Below are positions 12,124 through 23,700 of a stretch of DNA of 64,000 nt, in pieces. The notes beneath the pieces were generated by a model, which was given only the letters and a program-made list of their open reading frames with translations, ran no database searches and was not told where the DNA came from. The DNA comes from Galerina marginata (taxonomy: Eukaryota > Basidiomycota > Agaricomycetes > Agaricales > Galerinaceae): positions 434,001-498,000 of the forward strand of contig JAECYW010000014.1 of the NCBI GenBank assembly GCA_023014335.1. The letters run 5' to 3'. Each line of letters opens with the position of its first letter. Position 1 is the first letter of the stretch. Position numbers and translations under genes: made by a program.

Positions 12124-13358
12124 TTACCACATCTTGTCGAAGAGAAGGATCGAGAGTGCCAAATTGTCCCCCATATATCTGAACGTGGGAAGCGTTTTGG
12201 AAGAAAGCTGCAGAAACCGAAAGACGTAGTAGGTCAGAAGGTTGATTCCAAAGTGTTCAGGACAAAACTCACTTGGGGCAGACGGGTTGTCTCGAATCCC
12301 GGGGTTGTGCCCAATCAACTCGGAGCGACGATCGGGGGGATTATCTTGAGTACCAGGGTCGGGCCCATTCGACACCGGGCAGTGGGGGGAGCGCTGGTCG
12401 TAAGAGCTAGGAGCCACGGTGGATGACTGTCGATTGGTTTGCCTCATACTTTGCCTCTTGTTCTGGAACCTGTGCGTCGGTGTCGGTGAGAGGAAAAAGA
12501 CAAGTCTGGAGCCAAAGATTACCATATTTGCACAGACCGAGCACTCATGTCCAGCGTTTTCGCAAGGGTGTTGCGCTCTTCAAGAGAGGGGAAAGCGGTT
12601 CGGTTGTAGGTTTCGTTGAGTACTTTAAGCTGGAAAGCATCAGCGCGTTTGCGCTTCTTTTTGATGGTTGGTTCTTCTGGGGAAGTGGGTGAGACCGGCG
12701 GCGGACAGTATGGTTGCGGCGGAGGCACATAAAAAGGCCCTGAACGAGAGTAAGGAGAGGGAGAACGTGGGTCGAGTGGAAGGTTTATATATGTTACGTG
12801 ATCGTGAGGTTGCATATGATAGGAATAAGCATCAGTCCGATTCGAGGTAGAGTATGCGAAGTATTGTGGGTACAACTCCGTTGGGGTTGGAATAGAACGA
12901 AATCCTGTGGATTGTGGCCGAAATGAAGGCTCTTGCCATCGCACTGTTGGAGGGGTAGACGACGTTGTTAAAGGTGGTAGCCTGCGTGAATCTGCAGGGT
13001 TAACGATGTTATGGTGCATTGGTGATGCTCTGACCGACTCCAGTCTCCGAGCAGTGTAAGTTGGCTGATTTAAGCATTCCACTTTAGCGCTCGGAACAGG
13101 ACCTGCATCCTCGGCGCCTGTATTCAAGATGATGGACAGAACAGTGTCCACGTCGTCTGCCGCTTCATCGCTATCGTTGCTGACGTCCGTTCCGTCTACT
13201 GGACGTGCCGGCTCTGCTTCGCCGTCTGCTTCAAGTTTGTCGTCATCCTCGTCGTTGTCTGCGTCGGGATCACGCTTTGGGTCGACTGCGCCTTCCATTT
13301 CAACGTCTGCGTCCTCAGCCCCACCGGTGGTTGATCTGAGCACGGTCACGTTTTCCAT
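12124..13358 (-). CDS. Homeodomain transcription factor
   Basis: The start chosen is ATG at complement 13358 (MENVTVLRS). The first ~100 residues are acidic (DVEMEGAVDPKRDPDADN and similar); a Pro/Tyr/Ser-rich segment follows. The homeodomain begins KKKRKRADAFQLKVLNETY and continues RTAFPSLEERNTLAKTL, with recognition helix RSVQIWFQNKRQ. An intron of about 59 bp (gtaatctt ... cacgcacag) splits the codon for the helix-3 Trp. The homeodomain is typical in size, and the RTAFPS / WFQNKRQ type is common in Agaricomycete developmental regulators. The C-terminal part is uncertain: it runs through two copies of a local repeat (TQDNPPDRR, IRDNPSAPS) and may then splice into an exon at complement 12207-12128. 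I see nothing resembling the neighbours usual at an A mating-type locus. Confidence 0.8.
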
Positions 13359-14080
13359 ACTCTGGGTCCTATATTGGACAGACGCCCTGCAAAGTACTTG
13401 CATCCATGTCTGGGGAGCGCATGCAGGAAACGACGGTTGGGCTCGGAAACCATAGTAGTGCCCAGCCAACACAGAGAGGCGGCTATGAGGAGGATTGGCC
13501 AATATACCAGGGTCATACCCTATGTAAACACTCGCGGTCGCACAGACCGAATCCATCCTTGCCTGGCTCTTGCCATCACGCGCCTGCCAGACCGCGTGCC
13601 TGCTCAACGCGCATTCCGAGTCTCGCCAGACCCGAGCTGGTAGGGTATGCCGTGTTGGCCTACTCCAACGGTCGTACCCACTCAACATGGTGAGGCGGTT
13701 GGGAAGGGCTTTGGGGGGATTGTCCCGAAAGCGACGGTCGGTGTTGCAGAGACGAAAAGCACGGATGCATAGGTAGAAAATTAGTGTCAGAGATGAGTCC
13801 ATCTGGGGGGAAGCGTCAAGAATGCCGTTCAAAGAGCAAGACTTATATACTTCTACATTGCAGTGCGGACCGTGAAGCAAGCAATGCACTGCCAGGCAGT
13901 GTTCGTCGGAAGATCCCGAGACACTCACTGGTGGGTGAACCAGGTGGTACACGGGGTCTCACTCTATATAAGGAAGGTCCTCCCTGATTTGATCAATCGT
14001 GTCAATGACATCATTGACATGCGGCCAACATGCGGCTGCAAATCCTTGGCAAATCCGCCTGCCCCTCTACCTACATAGCT
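12281..14080. repeat. Dispersed ~45 bp repeat family
   Basis: Related copies lie at about 12281-12325, 12331-12380, 13475-13522 and 13691-13745, all in one orientation, with a weaker inverted copy near 14041-14080. The shared core is roughly ggggggattgtctcgaat, followed by accagggtcgtgccc. On the minus strand they read as variants of GYDPGIRDNPP. They lie within and around the homeodomain gene. Confidence 0.6.
13893..13980 (+). repeat. Left arm of an imperfect inverted repeat
   Basis: This arm pairs with the complement of 14419-14509. Shared blocks include cggaagat, gagacactca, gaacca, gtacacggggtctc and ctctatat, with small indels between them. The arms enclose about 440 bp without a gene, as in a non-autonomous DNA element or a remnant of one. 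Confidence 0.7.
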
Positions 14081-14418
14081 TAGTCTATTGGACATCTGCC
14101 TCACAATTATAATCCAAGGATAATCACCGAGGAAGAGGGCAAAAGAAATGATAAGCCCATCATAGGCTAAGATAGCTAGGGAAGGTTGGAGAGAGAACCA
14201 AGAGAGAACAGTACATGCTGAACTTTAGCAATGTAAACAACAGACCCGGATGCAAGTGGTTGAAGACCTAGTGTATGATGCGTCTCGGTAGCCGTCTCGC
14301 CTCGCAGGAGTCAACTTCAACGCATTACGTGCAGAGTATTGGACATGATTCGAGGACCGAGGTTAGATCCAACTTAGATATCTCTGCTTGCTTGAAGCTG
14401 CACATTGATATAAGCGAT

Positions 14419-14509
14419 GGAACCTTCCCGATATAGAGCGAGACCCCGTGTACCGACTGGTTCATGAGTGTCTCGAAATCTTCCGGCGAACACCGCCTGT
14501 GCACTGCCT
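14419..14509 (-). repeat. Right arm of an imperfect inverted repeat
   Basis: This arm is the partner of 13893-13980 in opposite orientation. No clear target-site duplication was found just outside the arms, so the true element ends are not fixed. Confidence 0.7.
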
Positions 14510-15020
14510 ACAACTAACAAACTGTTTTGTAAGCCATTGCTTGGCATGGCATGTATGAGTCCATTGTTTTCATGTAAGTATATTTTTCCCAAATTCTAGG
14601 AGGAAATAAAATCTGTTGTGTGGTACAGCCCTTTGTCTCTGGAGCACCAGTCATGATTTAATAGATTTGTGGGCATTGCTCTACATGGCCATTATGAGTC
14701 CTTTCCTTTTTCCAATTTCTATACAGATATAAATTCCTGCTTATTTTCTTGGGCCTGATTTTTCGACCCAGAAAATCTGATATTACATATCCAGAATGTA
14801 TTGTAGTCAGGGATTATCTATTAAGTAGTATTAACTAACTAAGGAAGACATTGTACTGACATTGCTTGAATGATACTTAAAAGAACATGACTGAATGGCG
14901 GGTGCTCATAACACGAGCAATGATCGCCGAAAGCAACACGCACAGTGCACAACAGATGTGGAAATGCAAAGCATGATGCTGCGACTTCGCTGCGACATTA
15001 CCGCGATCGTGTTTATGTGG
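14510..15020. other. AT-rich stretch without a gene
   Basis: I see no supported coding sequence or RNA gene here. Confidence 0.4.
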
Positions 15021-15480
15021 TTACGAGAGTTGATTGACATACATTGAATGCATAAAATTCGGCTTTTCGTTGTCCTTCGCACCAATCGCAACCCCACGTT
15101 CTACAATGCGCGTTGATCGTCAGTCGGAGCCAGATCACAGATAAACGAAAAACTTACGGATGCCAAGGTAGCTTTGAATCTGGAACTCAGATAGGGCTTG
15201 ATAGAAACGAGCTTCGGATGGATCCAACTCGCATCTGAGATACTCTAGTTCCTCGCTCTCGGTGGGACTCAGAGGCTTCTGAGGTGTAAGCCCAAACGTG
15301 TAGTCAGCTCAACGAAGCGTTTTCGCTCAGCAAATCGGGCTTGGAAGAATTGGCGTGACCAAAGTTTCTCCTGGGATTGATGGAGAGCGGCACCACATGC
15401 GAATGCCCATCTCGACCTGGCCAGGTCCTCGTCGAATTGATGAGGAGTGTACCGATATCTGACAAGAGAAGGTGGCGTTC
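15021..15480 (-). pseudogene. 3-prime part of an unrecognised gene, probably decayed
   Basis: On the minus strand a frame reads FDEDLARSRWAFACGAALHQ, then FFQARFAERKRFVELT. After a shift it continues LTPQKPLSPTESEELEYL and EARFYQALSEFQIQSYLG. A GT-AG intron of about 60 bp then leads to GVAIGAKDNEKPNFMHSMYV and a stop at 15021. The composition is clearly protein-like, but a frame change near 15310 and the lack of a joinable 5-prime end suggest decay. Further fragments occur up to about 16030 (for example DVANDVITMSWSDQRKKENL near 15490-15570). I do not recognise the family. Confidence 0.45.
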
Positions 15481-15824
15481 AATGTAATTGGAATGGTTGG
15501 TAATATGGTTTGTCGAGGTTTTCCTTCTTCCTTTGGTCGCTCCAGCTCATGGTAATGACGTCGTTGGCGACATCAAGCGACCCAGTTCTTGAGAACTCGT
15601 TGTTGTCGTCTACTAAGGGTATAGCCCATCCTGGTCATGTCGACGTGTCCTTCAAGCTCGAACATAGTAGCAAAATCCTCGCCTTTGCCCTTGAGTTTGC
15701 GGTGGTCAATCTGTACGAGAACAGTGCCCAGTCCATGTTCCTTGAACTGCGAGCCTCGCGGATTAAGACCGTTGTGTCTCGGATGGGATGCTAAAAGTTG
15801 GCGAGACATGAGACCTGCGTATAA

Positions 15825-16015
15825 CGTGCACGACAAGGTTGTCGTCGAGAGAGGGCAGGGGCAAACGAAGACGACGGAGGCGTCAAGCTTGAAGGGGGAC
15901 AGGACACCGCGGCGGAGCCCATGACGTGCACGACAACATTGTCGTCAAAAGGCCACTCGGCAAATGAGGAGGGCAGAGGCGTTGAGCTTGAGGGAGGAAC
16001 ACGGTAGAGGAAGCC
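15825..16015. repeat. Tandem duplication of ~97 bp
   Basis: Two copies lie back to back, each starting acgtgcacgacaa followed by ttgtcgtc, and ending with a cttgaggg-like block and agcccatg/agccatag. On the minus strand they encode Pro/Ser-rich peptide (VPPSSSTPLPSSFAEW in one copy). A one-base difference in length after the shared GCC codon puts the two copies in different frames. Confidence 0.65.
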
Positions 16016-16201
16016 ATAGGTGGACAACTATATCCTTGAAGGAGCGGTGATGACGAAACAATGTTCCTAGGAAGTAAAGTTAGTTTTTAAGCATCGAGCC
16101 AAAAAATAAAACAAACCAGGAGGGCAGAAGAGTCGACTGGGAGTAGAGATGAGGGGGAGCAACGTCGGAGTTTTAAAAATGTGGCCTAATCAGGTTTTTG
16201 A

Positions 16202-16247
16202 CTTCACATGTGAAGACCTGGACTAGAGTCCAGGTCACTTCAAAGTG
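16202..16247. repeat. Cluster of three adjacent palindromes
   Basis: A perfect 14 bp palindrome (CTTCACATGTGAAG, 16202-16215) abuts a 22 bp inverted repeat with 10 bp arms, GACCTGGACT and AGTCCAGGTC, and a 2 bp spacer (16215-16236). This overlaps CACTT-CA-AAGTG (16236-16247). It could be a protein-binding array, a transposon end or a hairpin. Confidence 0.8.
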
Positions 16248-16426
16248 CAAAAAACCGTCATTTCGAGTATTTAAAAGTCGACACGACCCTGTCGTCTTTG
16301 AGGATTATATTTGAGTATATTTGCACTGCAGCTGGTAGCTCCCTAGTATTTCAATATATTCTCTGGTCTACTTGTCTAAAGCTTAACTACATAGATTTAT
16401 GCTTCTAAGTTCTCATCCAGCGGAGA

Positions 16427-16561
16427 ATGCGATACAAAAACACCCTTTACGATGAAATCGAGCAGTTGGTGCGCAACCAAGACGCCGATAACGTTAAAAT
16501 GGAGGCAGAGCCCATTCTAAACGATCTGACGCGATATATTAGGAAAAATGTGCCATTTTAA
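16427..16561 (+). CDS. Small ORF, 44 codons, unknown
   Basis: ATG 16427 to TAA 16561, containing YDEIEQLVRNQDADNVKMEA and ILNDLTRYIRKNVPF. The charged, helix-like composition looks coding, but the frame is short and has no recognised relatives. It may be a gene fragment or an exon. Confidence 0.25.
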   Translation: MRYKNTLYDEIEQLVRNQDADNVKMEAEPILNDLTRYIRKNVPF

Positions 16562-16831
16562 CGAGCACCCAATATGCCACACGCGGCTCTAGCCTTCAAG
16601 GTAAGTCATGGATATTGAGAAAGTCCGTTGAGCACCATCGTTTCGCTCTTTGTGAAAATGAAAAATGCTCATACTCGACACGCAGAAATAAAGAAAAACT
16701 GTAGAGACTGGGCACGAAATAAATTCCGATTTTTTTCCTTCTTTTTGCCCAGGATGATACGTTTTACCGTTCCCATAAATAATAAAACCTGGCTCAGAGT
16801 GTGTTCGCCATATTTGGATTTGTGCCTTTGG

Positions 16832-19640
16832 CTACTGGCCCGCTGTTCCCAAGGACCCATGTTTCCGGGACTTTGACCTTTCCCGAGGAGGCATATTCCC
16901 CGGGTCATCGGCTTCATCCCTAGTGCCAAAGACGAGCTCTTCAACTAGCTTGTCCAGCTCGAATTCAAGGCGCATCGGTATACGACGCGCGAATGGTATA
17001 ATCTCGAGGGTCTTGTTATAGTCCCGACCCGACTGTGTTGTACAGTACATGTCAGCAAACTGTGGTCAGGTAAAGAAGAGTTACGTTGACGTGCGACATA
17101 CCAACGAGACCTGAACCACATACACAAGCCGCGGAGCAAACCAGCGGTATTTTTTCTCCTTCATCCATGCCGGGACCTTCACTTCCTCCCTTTCTGCACC
17201 CTCATTCTCTGTCGTATTGCCTGGCTTGCTGACATCATCTGGTTGAGTGGGCGCTTCGGGCTCCTTTTTTAGTACCGACTTGATTATCATTGAAGACCGC
17301 TCAGTAATATTGAGTTTGAAATTTTCGTCGACAAGGTCCTGCTGGAAGGGCTTGTCGCCTTCTTCATGGTAATTGTATCCAAATTTCGTCTTGATGGTAG
17401 CTGTAACCTTGTCCGTTCGGGCATTGGGAAGCCATGTACGAAGAGCCTGGTCCTCTAACCATACAAGGTGCTTAACTGTGGCTTCGGCCCTATGAAATGG
17501 GAGCCAGCACCAAAATATTGAGAATTACTCCTCCTTAAACAAACCTCGGCTTACCGCATCATTAAGGTGTTTGCCTCCTTTGTTCCAAAGATGAGATTAT
17601 CGGGAGTCTGAGAGGTCAGGTGGTTCGCACTCTCGCCCAGACCTCCATATGAAAAGGCGCAGCGGTGAAGCCACTGGATAATGCGCAGGTAAATTTAAAG
17701 TAAGCCGTGTGCATTGGGCCGCAATGATAGTGCCGACATACCTCCGCTTGATTTTTCCAAGTGTCATCGTAAGCATTTGCAGGCCAACCAAAAATTTGGG
17801 CAAGCTGTGGTGCAGACGATCAGAACTGGACTAATCTATGATAGAATACCGACCAATGTCGCGCTCTTGTTATTCATCACCGCTGCCTGCGTCAATACAC
17901 GGGGCTGCCCACCAACCGCCTGGAGCTTGAAAGGCGACACAGATGCTCCCGTCTCCTTTGCAGGCACACGGGGGGTCTTTGGGTCCACCTCCGGGAAAAG
18001 TAATTTGTCTGCTTTGGCAGCTTGATCCCCATCGGGGAAATGACGGTCGTCCAGCCATAAACGATAACCCGGGTTCTTGAGGATTTTAATGGTCTTTGGG
18101 GATGCATACAATGAGTAGAGACCCAGAAGATGCTTGCCGACAAGGACCCAGGGATCTTTTTCATTTTTGCTTGGCGTCATACCTTCACCGAACTTGACGG
18201 CTTCCCATTTTGGTCGGCACCGACACTGGTTCAACGCCACGGGGATCATAACTTCTAATTCCGCCTGAGATACCTTGTCAGATGCTTCAAAGCGAAGTTC
18301 AATGTCAAGACGTTTAATCGGGTTGGGCCCAGAGAGATCCCAATATCGAGAGGCAGGATCATAGTTGGATTTGGTACGTGAAGCCGCTTTGGCAACTTCT
18401 AGAATATGGCTCAGATGTCAGTAAAGTGCTCAGCTAAAGGCGAGCTACCGCAAACTTACCCATCCAGTATGCGTATTGCTCGGCGACACCCTTCTTGAAT
18501 GTGAGGGATGGAATTGCAACACGTTTGTGACTCCCATTCACTTTCCAGACGGTAAAAGGCTTTCGACCCTGCGACCAAATTATTGCGCCCAAGCCAACTG
18601 TAAATAGAGGGAATGCTCACCTTATTCTCCAATTTCCAGTCATTGCGGTATCTAGCCTCGTAATCTCCCAATAACCTCTCTTCCAGTTCCTCAACGCGAA
18701 TGTACATACGAGGAGAATCCGAAAACATGACAAATCGGCGATCCTCGACCGCCGGTTTTCCTTTATTTACAACACCTTTGTAGACAATGACCGTCCAAGT
18801 ATCTGGGTCTTCCTCCTCGTTTTCACCGTCACTCGAGTCTGTATCACTCTCGTTTTCCAGTTTCGTGGCGAAGGGATCCTCGTCCGGCGACTTCTGTGGT
18901 GCTATGAGTTCCTCTTCGATTGTGTTCGGTTTTTTATTTGGCGTGGTACTGCGCGACTTGATTTCTGGATATCGCAGAACCTTCTTGGCTCGGGTTTTGA
19001 TGACGTATTTTATGGCAAGCCGCTCGAAGCCTAAGAAACTTGCATACAATTACCGTTGCAGTTCCGAAGAAATGCAGGCGTACCATCATACTCGACCGCT
19101 AGATTGTATCAAATTAGCATCTTCCTTGATGTCCATGAGCCCAACGAGAGACTTACAAGACTCCGAAATAACGGGGCTCATTTCATCAATGTCTCCTCCT
19201 GTACAGTACACCATAAGTCAACTTGAGATATAATAAAGCAGAACCTCTGAAACTGTACCTATTTCGGATTTTCCCGTGTTTTTGCCTGTCACCAAAACTG
19301 CAAGGGCGGATGGTAAATAGTTGTTGTTTGTGACAGACCGTAGAATAATTTACAAGGATTCGCCTGGAACTTGTTCACTCGGTCAGTCATGACAGTGAGC
19401 GTCTTGAAAGTTTCGCGCTGAGCTGTCGGAAGAGCCGATTGATCAGCCTGCAGGAAATTGTGGCTCAAACGGCACACACAAGTTTTACTAGGTAAGGCGT
19501 AGGAACCGGAACGGGCATCTAAAAGGAAGGCCAAGAGGTGAGACCACAAGCACAAAATGGATTCTTTTCATCTCACCTTTGCTACCTAATTTCGAGCTTT
19601 CTGTGGATTGGTTGCCCAGAGGGTTTTTTTCACGTTCCAT
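16832..19640 (-). CDS. Large multi-exon protein of unknown function
   Basis: The start proposed is ATG at complement 19640 (MEREKNPLGNQSTESSKLGS). Coding blocks in order, joined by plausible short introns, are: NFLQADQSALPTAQRETFKT; VNKFQANPCKLFYVLVTGKN; GGDIDEMSPVISES; YDGTPAFLRNC; IKYVIKTRAKKVLRYPEI; an acidic linker (DTDSSDGENEEEDPDTW); VIVYKGVVNKGKPAVEDRRF; MYIRVEELEERLLGDYEARY; VMIPVALNQCRCRPKWEAVK; LTLNLPAHYPVASPLRLFIW; VPAWMKEKKYRWFAPRLVYV; and the C-terminus FELDKLVEELVFG...LGTAGQ. It is beta-strand rich with a charged middle. I do not recognise the family; the TGKNTGKS stretch is one residue short of a Walker A motif. It lies head-to-head with the large unknown gene at 20716. Confidence 0.6.
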
Positions 19641-20715
19641 GATCAAGGTGTGATTTTGTTTACTAGCGAGGAGAAGGACTCCACTGTCATGACTGCACTA
19701 TATAGGGTCCAAAACGGGGTTCCATACATCCTGAGCAGCTGTCGCCGAACGACAAGCAAGATTGTAAGGCATGACAAGGACGTGAAGGAATCAGGAGTAC
19801 AAGTCAGAAACGTCCAAGTCGGAGGAAACCGTGACCCCCGAGTTTTCATCCTACTTAGCGAGCGCCTAGTCACTGTGTATTTGTATTTCGGTAGAGACTG
19901 AGGGCCATTTTATCCTCGGAAAACAAGGGTGTTGCACGGTTTTCACGGTCAGGTCGCCCCAGTGGAGCAATTGCAAGCACAGAATGTCGAACGTTACTTT
20001 TCTCAAGCTTCCTCCGGTGTTCGAGGCTTTGTTGGGGTTATAGGAGCTACACTCGGAGATTCGTCCTTCCGACCTCCAGTCATCAGAGTCAGGACATTTC
20101 TCACAAGCTTGACAAGTTTGGCCTGTAGACTTGATGATACTGACCGGCTCTGTCAACGCCCAACCTTGGGTTTCGAGGGGTGGCACCTATCCGTCGACCT
20201 GGCGGGGGCAAGTCCACTTTGCGACAACATCGCCATCCTAGTGACGCGAGACGTAAAAATATGGTCAAGTTGTAGAGATGTAAATGCAAATAATGCAGCC
20301 ATACGCAGTTTTTCAAGAGAAACAGATTGGAAACAGATCTAGATGTGCATGCAAAACGACAAGCCTTCTGTGTCGCGGAATTACGTAACTTGGCTTTCTT
20401 TGTTCCACAATTTTGCCTCCATCACTTGAACGCAAACTTTGCTTCACCCGGAGGCCTCAGGAACTCCATAGGAACTAAGTAAATGGATACGCTTCTAACT
20501 ACATCCTTACTGCGATGCGATGTCAATGGGACTTAACGCCAGAAACATGTCATTTATAGTTTCATCTCGTTCATGCCTTGCCCATCTCTCGCAAAGATAC
20601 AACGCCGAGATGCAACCTGTGAACCTACCCCGGCATATTGCTCATATATGTTCATCATCATTGTAAACTCTTCAGTTCCCCAAATCCACCATCCATTTCT
20701 TCTAGGACCACCGAC
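19641..20715. promoter_or_regulatory. Divergent intergenic region between two unknown genes
   Basis: About 1.1 kb lies between the two start codons. Short frames on both strands (around 19650-20340) show no family features. This should hold the promoters of both large unknown genes. Confidence 0.4.
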
Positions 20716-23700
20716 ATGGCACTCGATCCACTACAACCCGAGGAAGACGGTGCCACGCTCGACTGGGAGGCACTACCATTCCAGAAGGTGCATACAGTGC
20801 AGCTCTTCGGTCTCGAGGGCTTGACAGCAGACATCTTTACCTACCAAGGCAAATACCCCACTTTTTTTCCCGCCGAAGATCCTTCTCCAGTCTACCAATT
20901 GGCCGCTTTTCGTCATGACCTCCGTCTGTCAGCTCTGCTACCCGACGTGGCTAAAACGCCTTTAGACCAGTTTGTCTTTGCAAATGTCATGTTGATGCGT
21001 CAGGTATGTTTCATGAGAATCCCAGTGTTCTGCAGGTCATGATTAATTTGCAGAGCTTTGATATTCCAGGCGGCTATGGTGCCGGTCTACATTTTGAGGC
21101 TGATCTCCAATTAGACGAGACATGCGGTGAATTACACGGCATCCTCAGCCAAGTCTTGGGCGTCAAAGATCCTGCACTACATCTCCACTGTGGGCTGTCC
21201 TTCATTCAGGACTGGAAAGAACCCTTGCACTTAAACTCCTTCACGCTCGAGGGTACGTTTCGTGAAATCCTCATTCCAACCCCATGCAAAGGCGTTACGA
21301 TGACGAAAATTGGGCTTCGCATCCTTGGTTTCGAAACAAGATCACACAGGGAGGATGGATCACTTTTGCTTGGGACAGATTATGGGTTCGAAGTTTTTGG
21401 AACATTACAACTCGAGTCCCAGGCGTGGAAGGGTCCAGTAGAGCTGGCATTCGAAATTTCAAAGATCTCCTCTGCCCTTTCCCTTTCTGCAACAGTGATT
21501 TGCGACTGGAAGGATGCCTTCGGTATCCCAAAACTCACTGTATGATTTCATGAATCTTCATTGTTATTGCTGCCCTCATAAACACCTCTCTCTCAGCTCC
21601 AGGACATAGGTGTTCAAGCAGAAGTTGTGCTTGACAAGCCGCTATCTGCATTGACTTTCAATGTATCTGCAACGCTTCAAGCAGGCAGGAACATTTTATC
21701 TCTATTCGGCTCCTTCTCTCTGGAAGGCGACTACTTATTCGGTGCATCACTTGAGAACCTGGACTGGGACGGGCTCATGGACATCTACGAGCACTTCTTT
21801 GACGAACGGATCGCCGCTCCAGGCATGCACCTTCAGCTTCGAAGGGCAACACTTTCGATATCAAACCAGGGTTTCATGATTGACATCGAGCGCCTCGAAA
21901 TTTCCAACTTTCCACCTGCATCCGGGACCCTAGAAATTGGAAGGCATGGATTTTTCCTCCACGCCGAACTTGACGGTAAGGCTATAACCATCGATGACGT
22001 GCAGCTGTCGAATCCCTTAATCGAAATATCTTGCGATCGAGCACATGGGTCCACCAAGATGGATGTCATCGTTTCCGGTGACTTCAGCTGGCAGGGTTTC
22101 ACACTGAAGATTGGTGTCCACCTTTATCCCTCTCCCGACGACAGCGACCAATCACTTGAATACACCATTTGTGGGGAGTTTGAGATCGGTGATCGTAAAA
22201 GCGGTCTTCGGTTCGACGACCTCGTTCCCGCTCTTAAGCAGTGCTCATTCGGCGGCCTAACACTAGATAATGCTGCCTTGATTGTAGCCTCCAGAGATGA
22301 TGCTAACCTTCCTACCTCTATGACCGCCAAGTACCCTATCCGAAAAGGTAAGAAAGTGGCATGATTGTTGATTAGTACATGGCTTACTATAGTCGATTCA
22401 GGTTTCTTCGTTTGCGCAGTAATAGGCCATCTTGAGGTGCTCTCTACCCTTATGGGTGGTAGTCACCCCCAACTCTCACTCGCGGCGGGATGGGATAAGG
22501 ATATTGGTTTTATGCTTGCAATGAAGGCCGATAACCTCGTAATTGACTTGGGCGAAAGTGTGAAGACGGATCCATTCGAGCTCAAAGTCGTTCTTTCAAA
22601 GAGTCCCGCCCTCCACCTGTGCTGTGGGATCAGCGTTGAAGTCGTAAATCAACTTCCACTTCGATTCCTCATGGATTGTGCACTCGAGCCGAAGGGAGGA
22701 GCCGTTACCTTGACTGGTGCTATGGTAGGCATGTGGGAAAATCCGTTCGGGCTGAGCCATCAGCTGAAGATTGGGAATATGGTCCTTTCTGTCTCGATTC
22801 TTGCAGCTGGCACACCTTCTGGCTTCGGAATTGCTGGTGAAATTGTCTCTGGAAAGACCAAGCTCCAGGTCAAGTTGTTTGCAAACAGTGATCCGTCCAG
22901 TGAGTTCCAAATTTCATATTTAAGTGTTCAAAAGAGTTGAAACTATTTTCGCTGTAGAGTCCCTTATCCATGTTAATGTTGAGAACTTGGGTGTCAAGGA
23001 GATTACCGATGTTGTCAGTACGCTGGTTGGCTATGATCTGCCCCAGGCGAGTAATAGTATTTGTTGGAGCACAACATAGGCTAACTCACTACAACATAAA
23101 TTTAGCCGCCGGATGTCATTAGATTTGAAAAGGTCGAGCTTTATGCATGTCCTGCTGGTGCGGTCATACTGGGCAAGGCATATCCACGCGGGTTTTGCTT
23201 TTAGTATGTCCTACTCTCTCAATACCTGCTGTTAGTTAAGCATCTGAATATCTTTTCAGCTCCAAAATGATCATCTTCGGAAAGCTCGCTGAAGTCAAAG
23301 TTATCATCGGAGATGGCGGGCTAGAAATCGAAGGTTCTGTTGAAGCTTTTACGCTTGGCCCGCTCACCGTAACTGGCAATAAAGAAGGCAAAGCGTCACT
23401 CAGTGCAGCCCTCACCCGCTCCAAACAGAGCGGCAAAATTGACGGTGTCATTGATTTCGCCGGCATGCGCGTAGAGCTATTTGCCAGCTTTCAGTTGCAA
23501 CCATCCTTTACATTTGCCTTCCATTTTCTCCTTCGCGTCGAGAATGTGTTCCTCGTCGACGTTAAAGCTGGGCCGGAATCAGAACTCCATCCAAGCTCCT
23601 GCGACATATCATCGAAGCGTTACACCTTGGACGCAGACTTCCGAGCGGAGAGCCTTGCCAGAGTCCGTCAGCAGGTATCAGACAAGATACGGGAAGCAGC

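Noticed and set aside
12124..13358. A mating-type locus
   Set aside because: There is a single homeodomain gene with no divergent HD1/HD2 partner and no mitochondrial intermediate peptidase gene nearby.
13360..13952. Upstream extension of the homeodomain frame
   Set aside because: The frame is open but consists of the dispersed repeats and low-quality Cys/Arg-rich peptide; the ATG at complement 13358 begins the protein-like part.
16832..19640. Possible Argonaute or P-loop NTPase identity for the unknown minus-strand gene
   Set aside because: YDGTPAFL and TGKNTGKS looked suggestive, but the P-loop is one residue short and no PAZ or PIWI catalytic motif is present.
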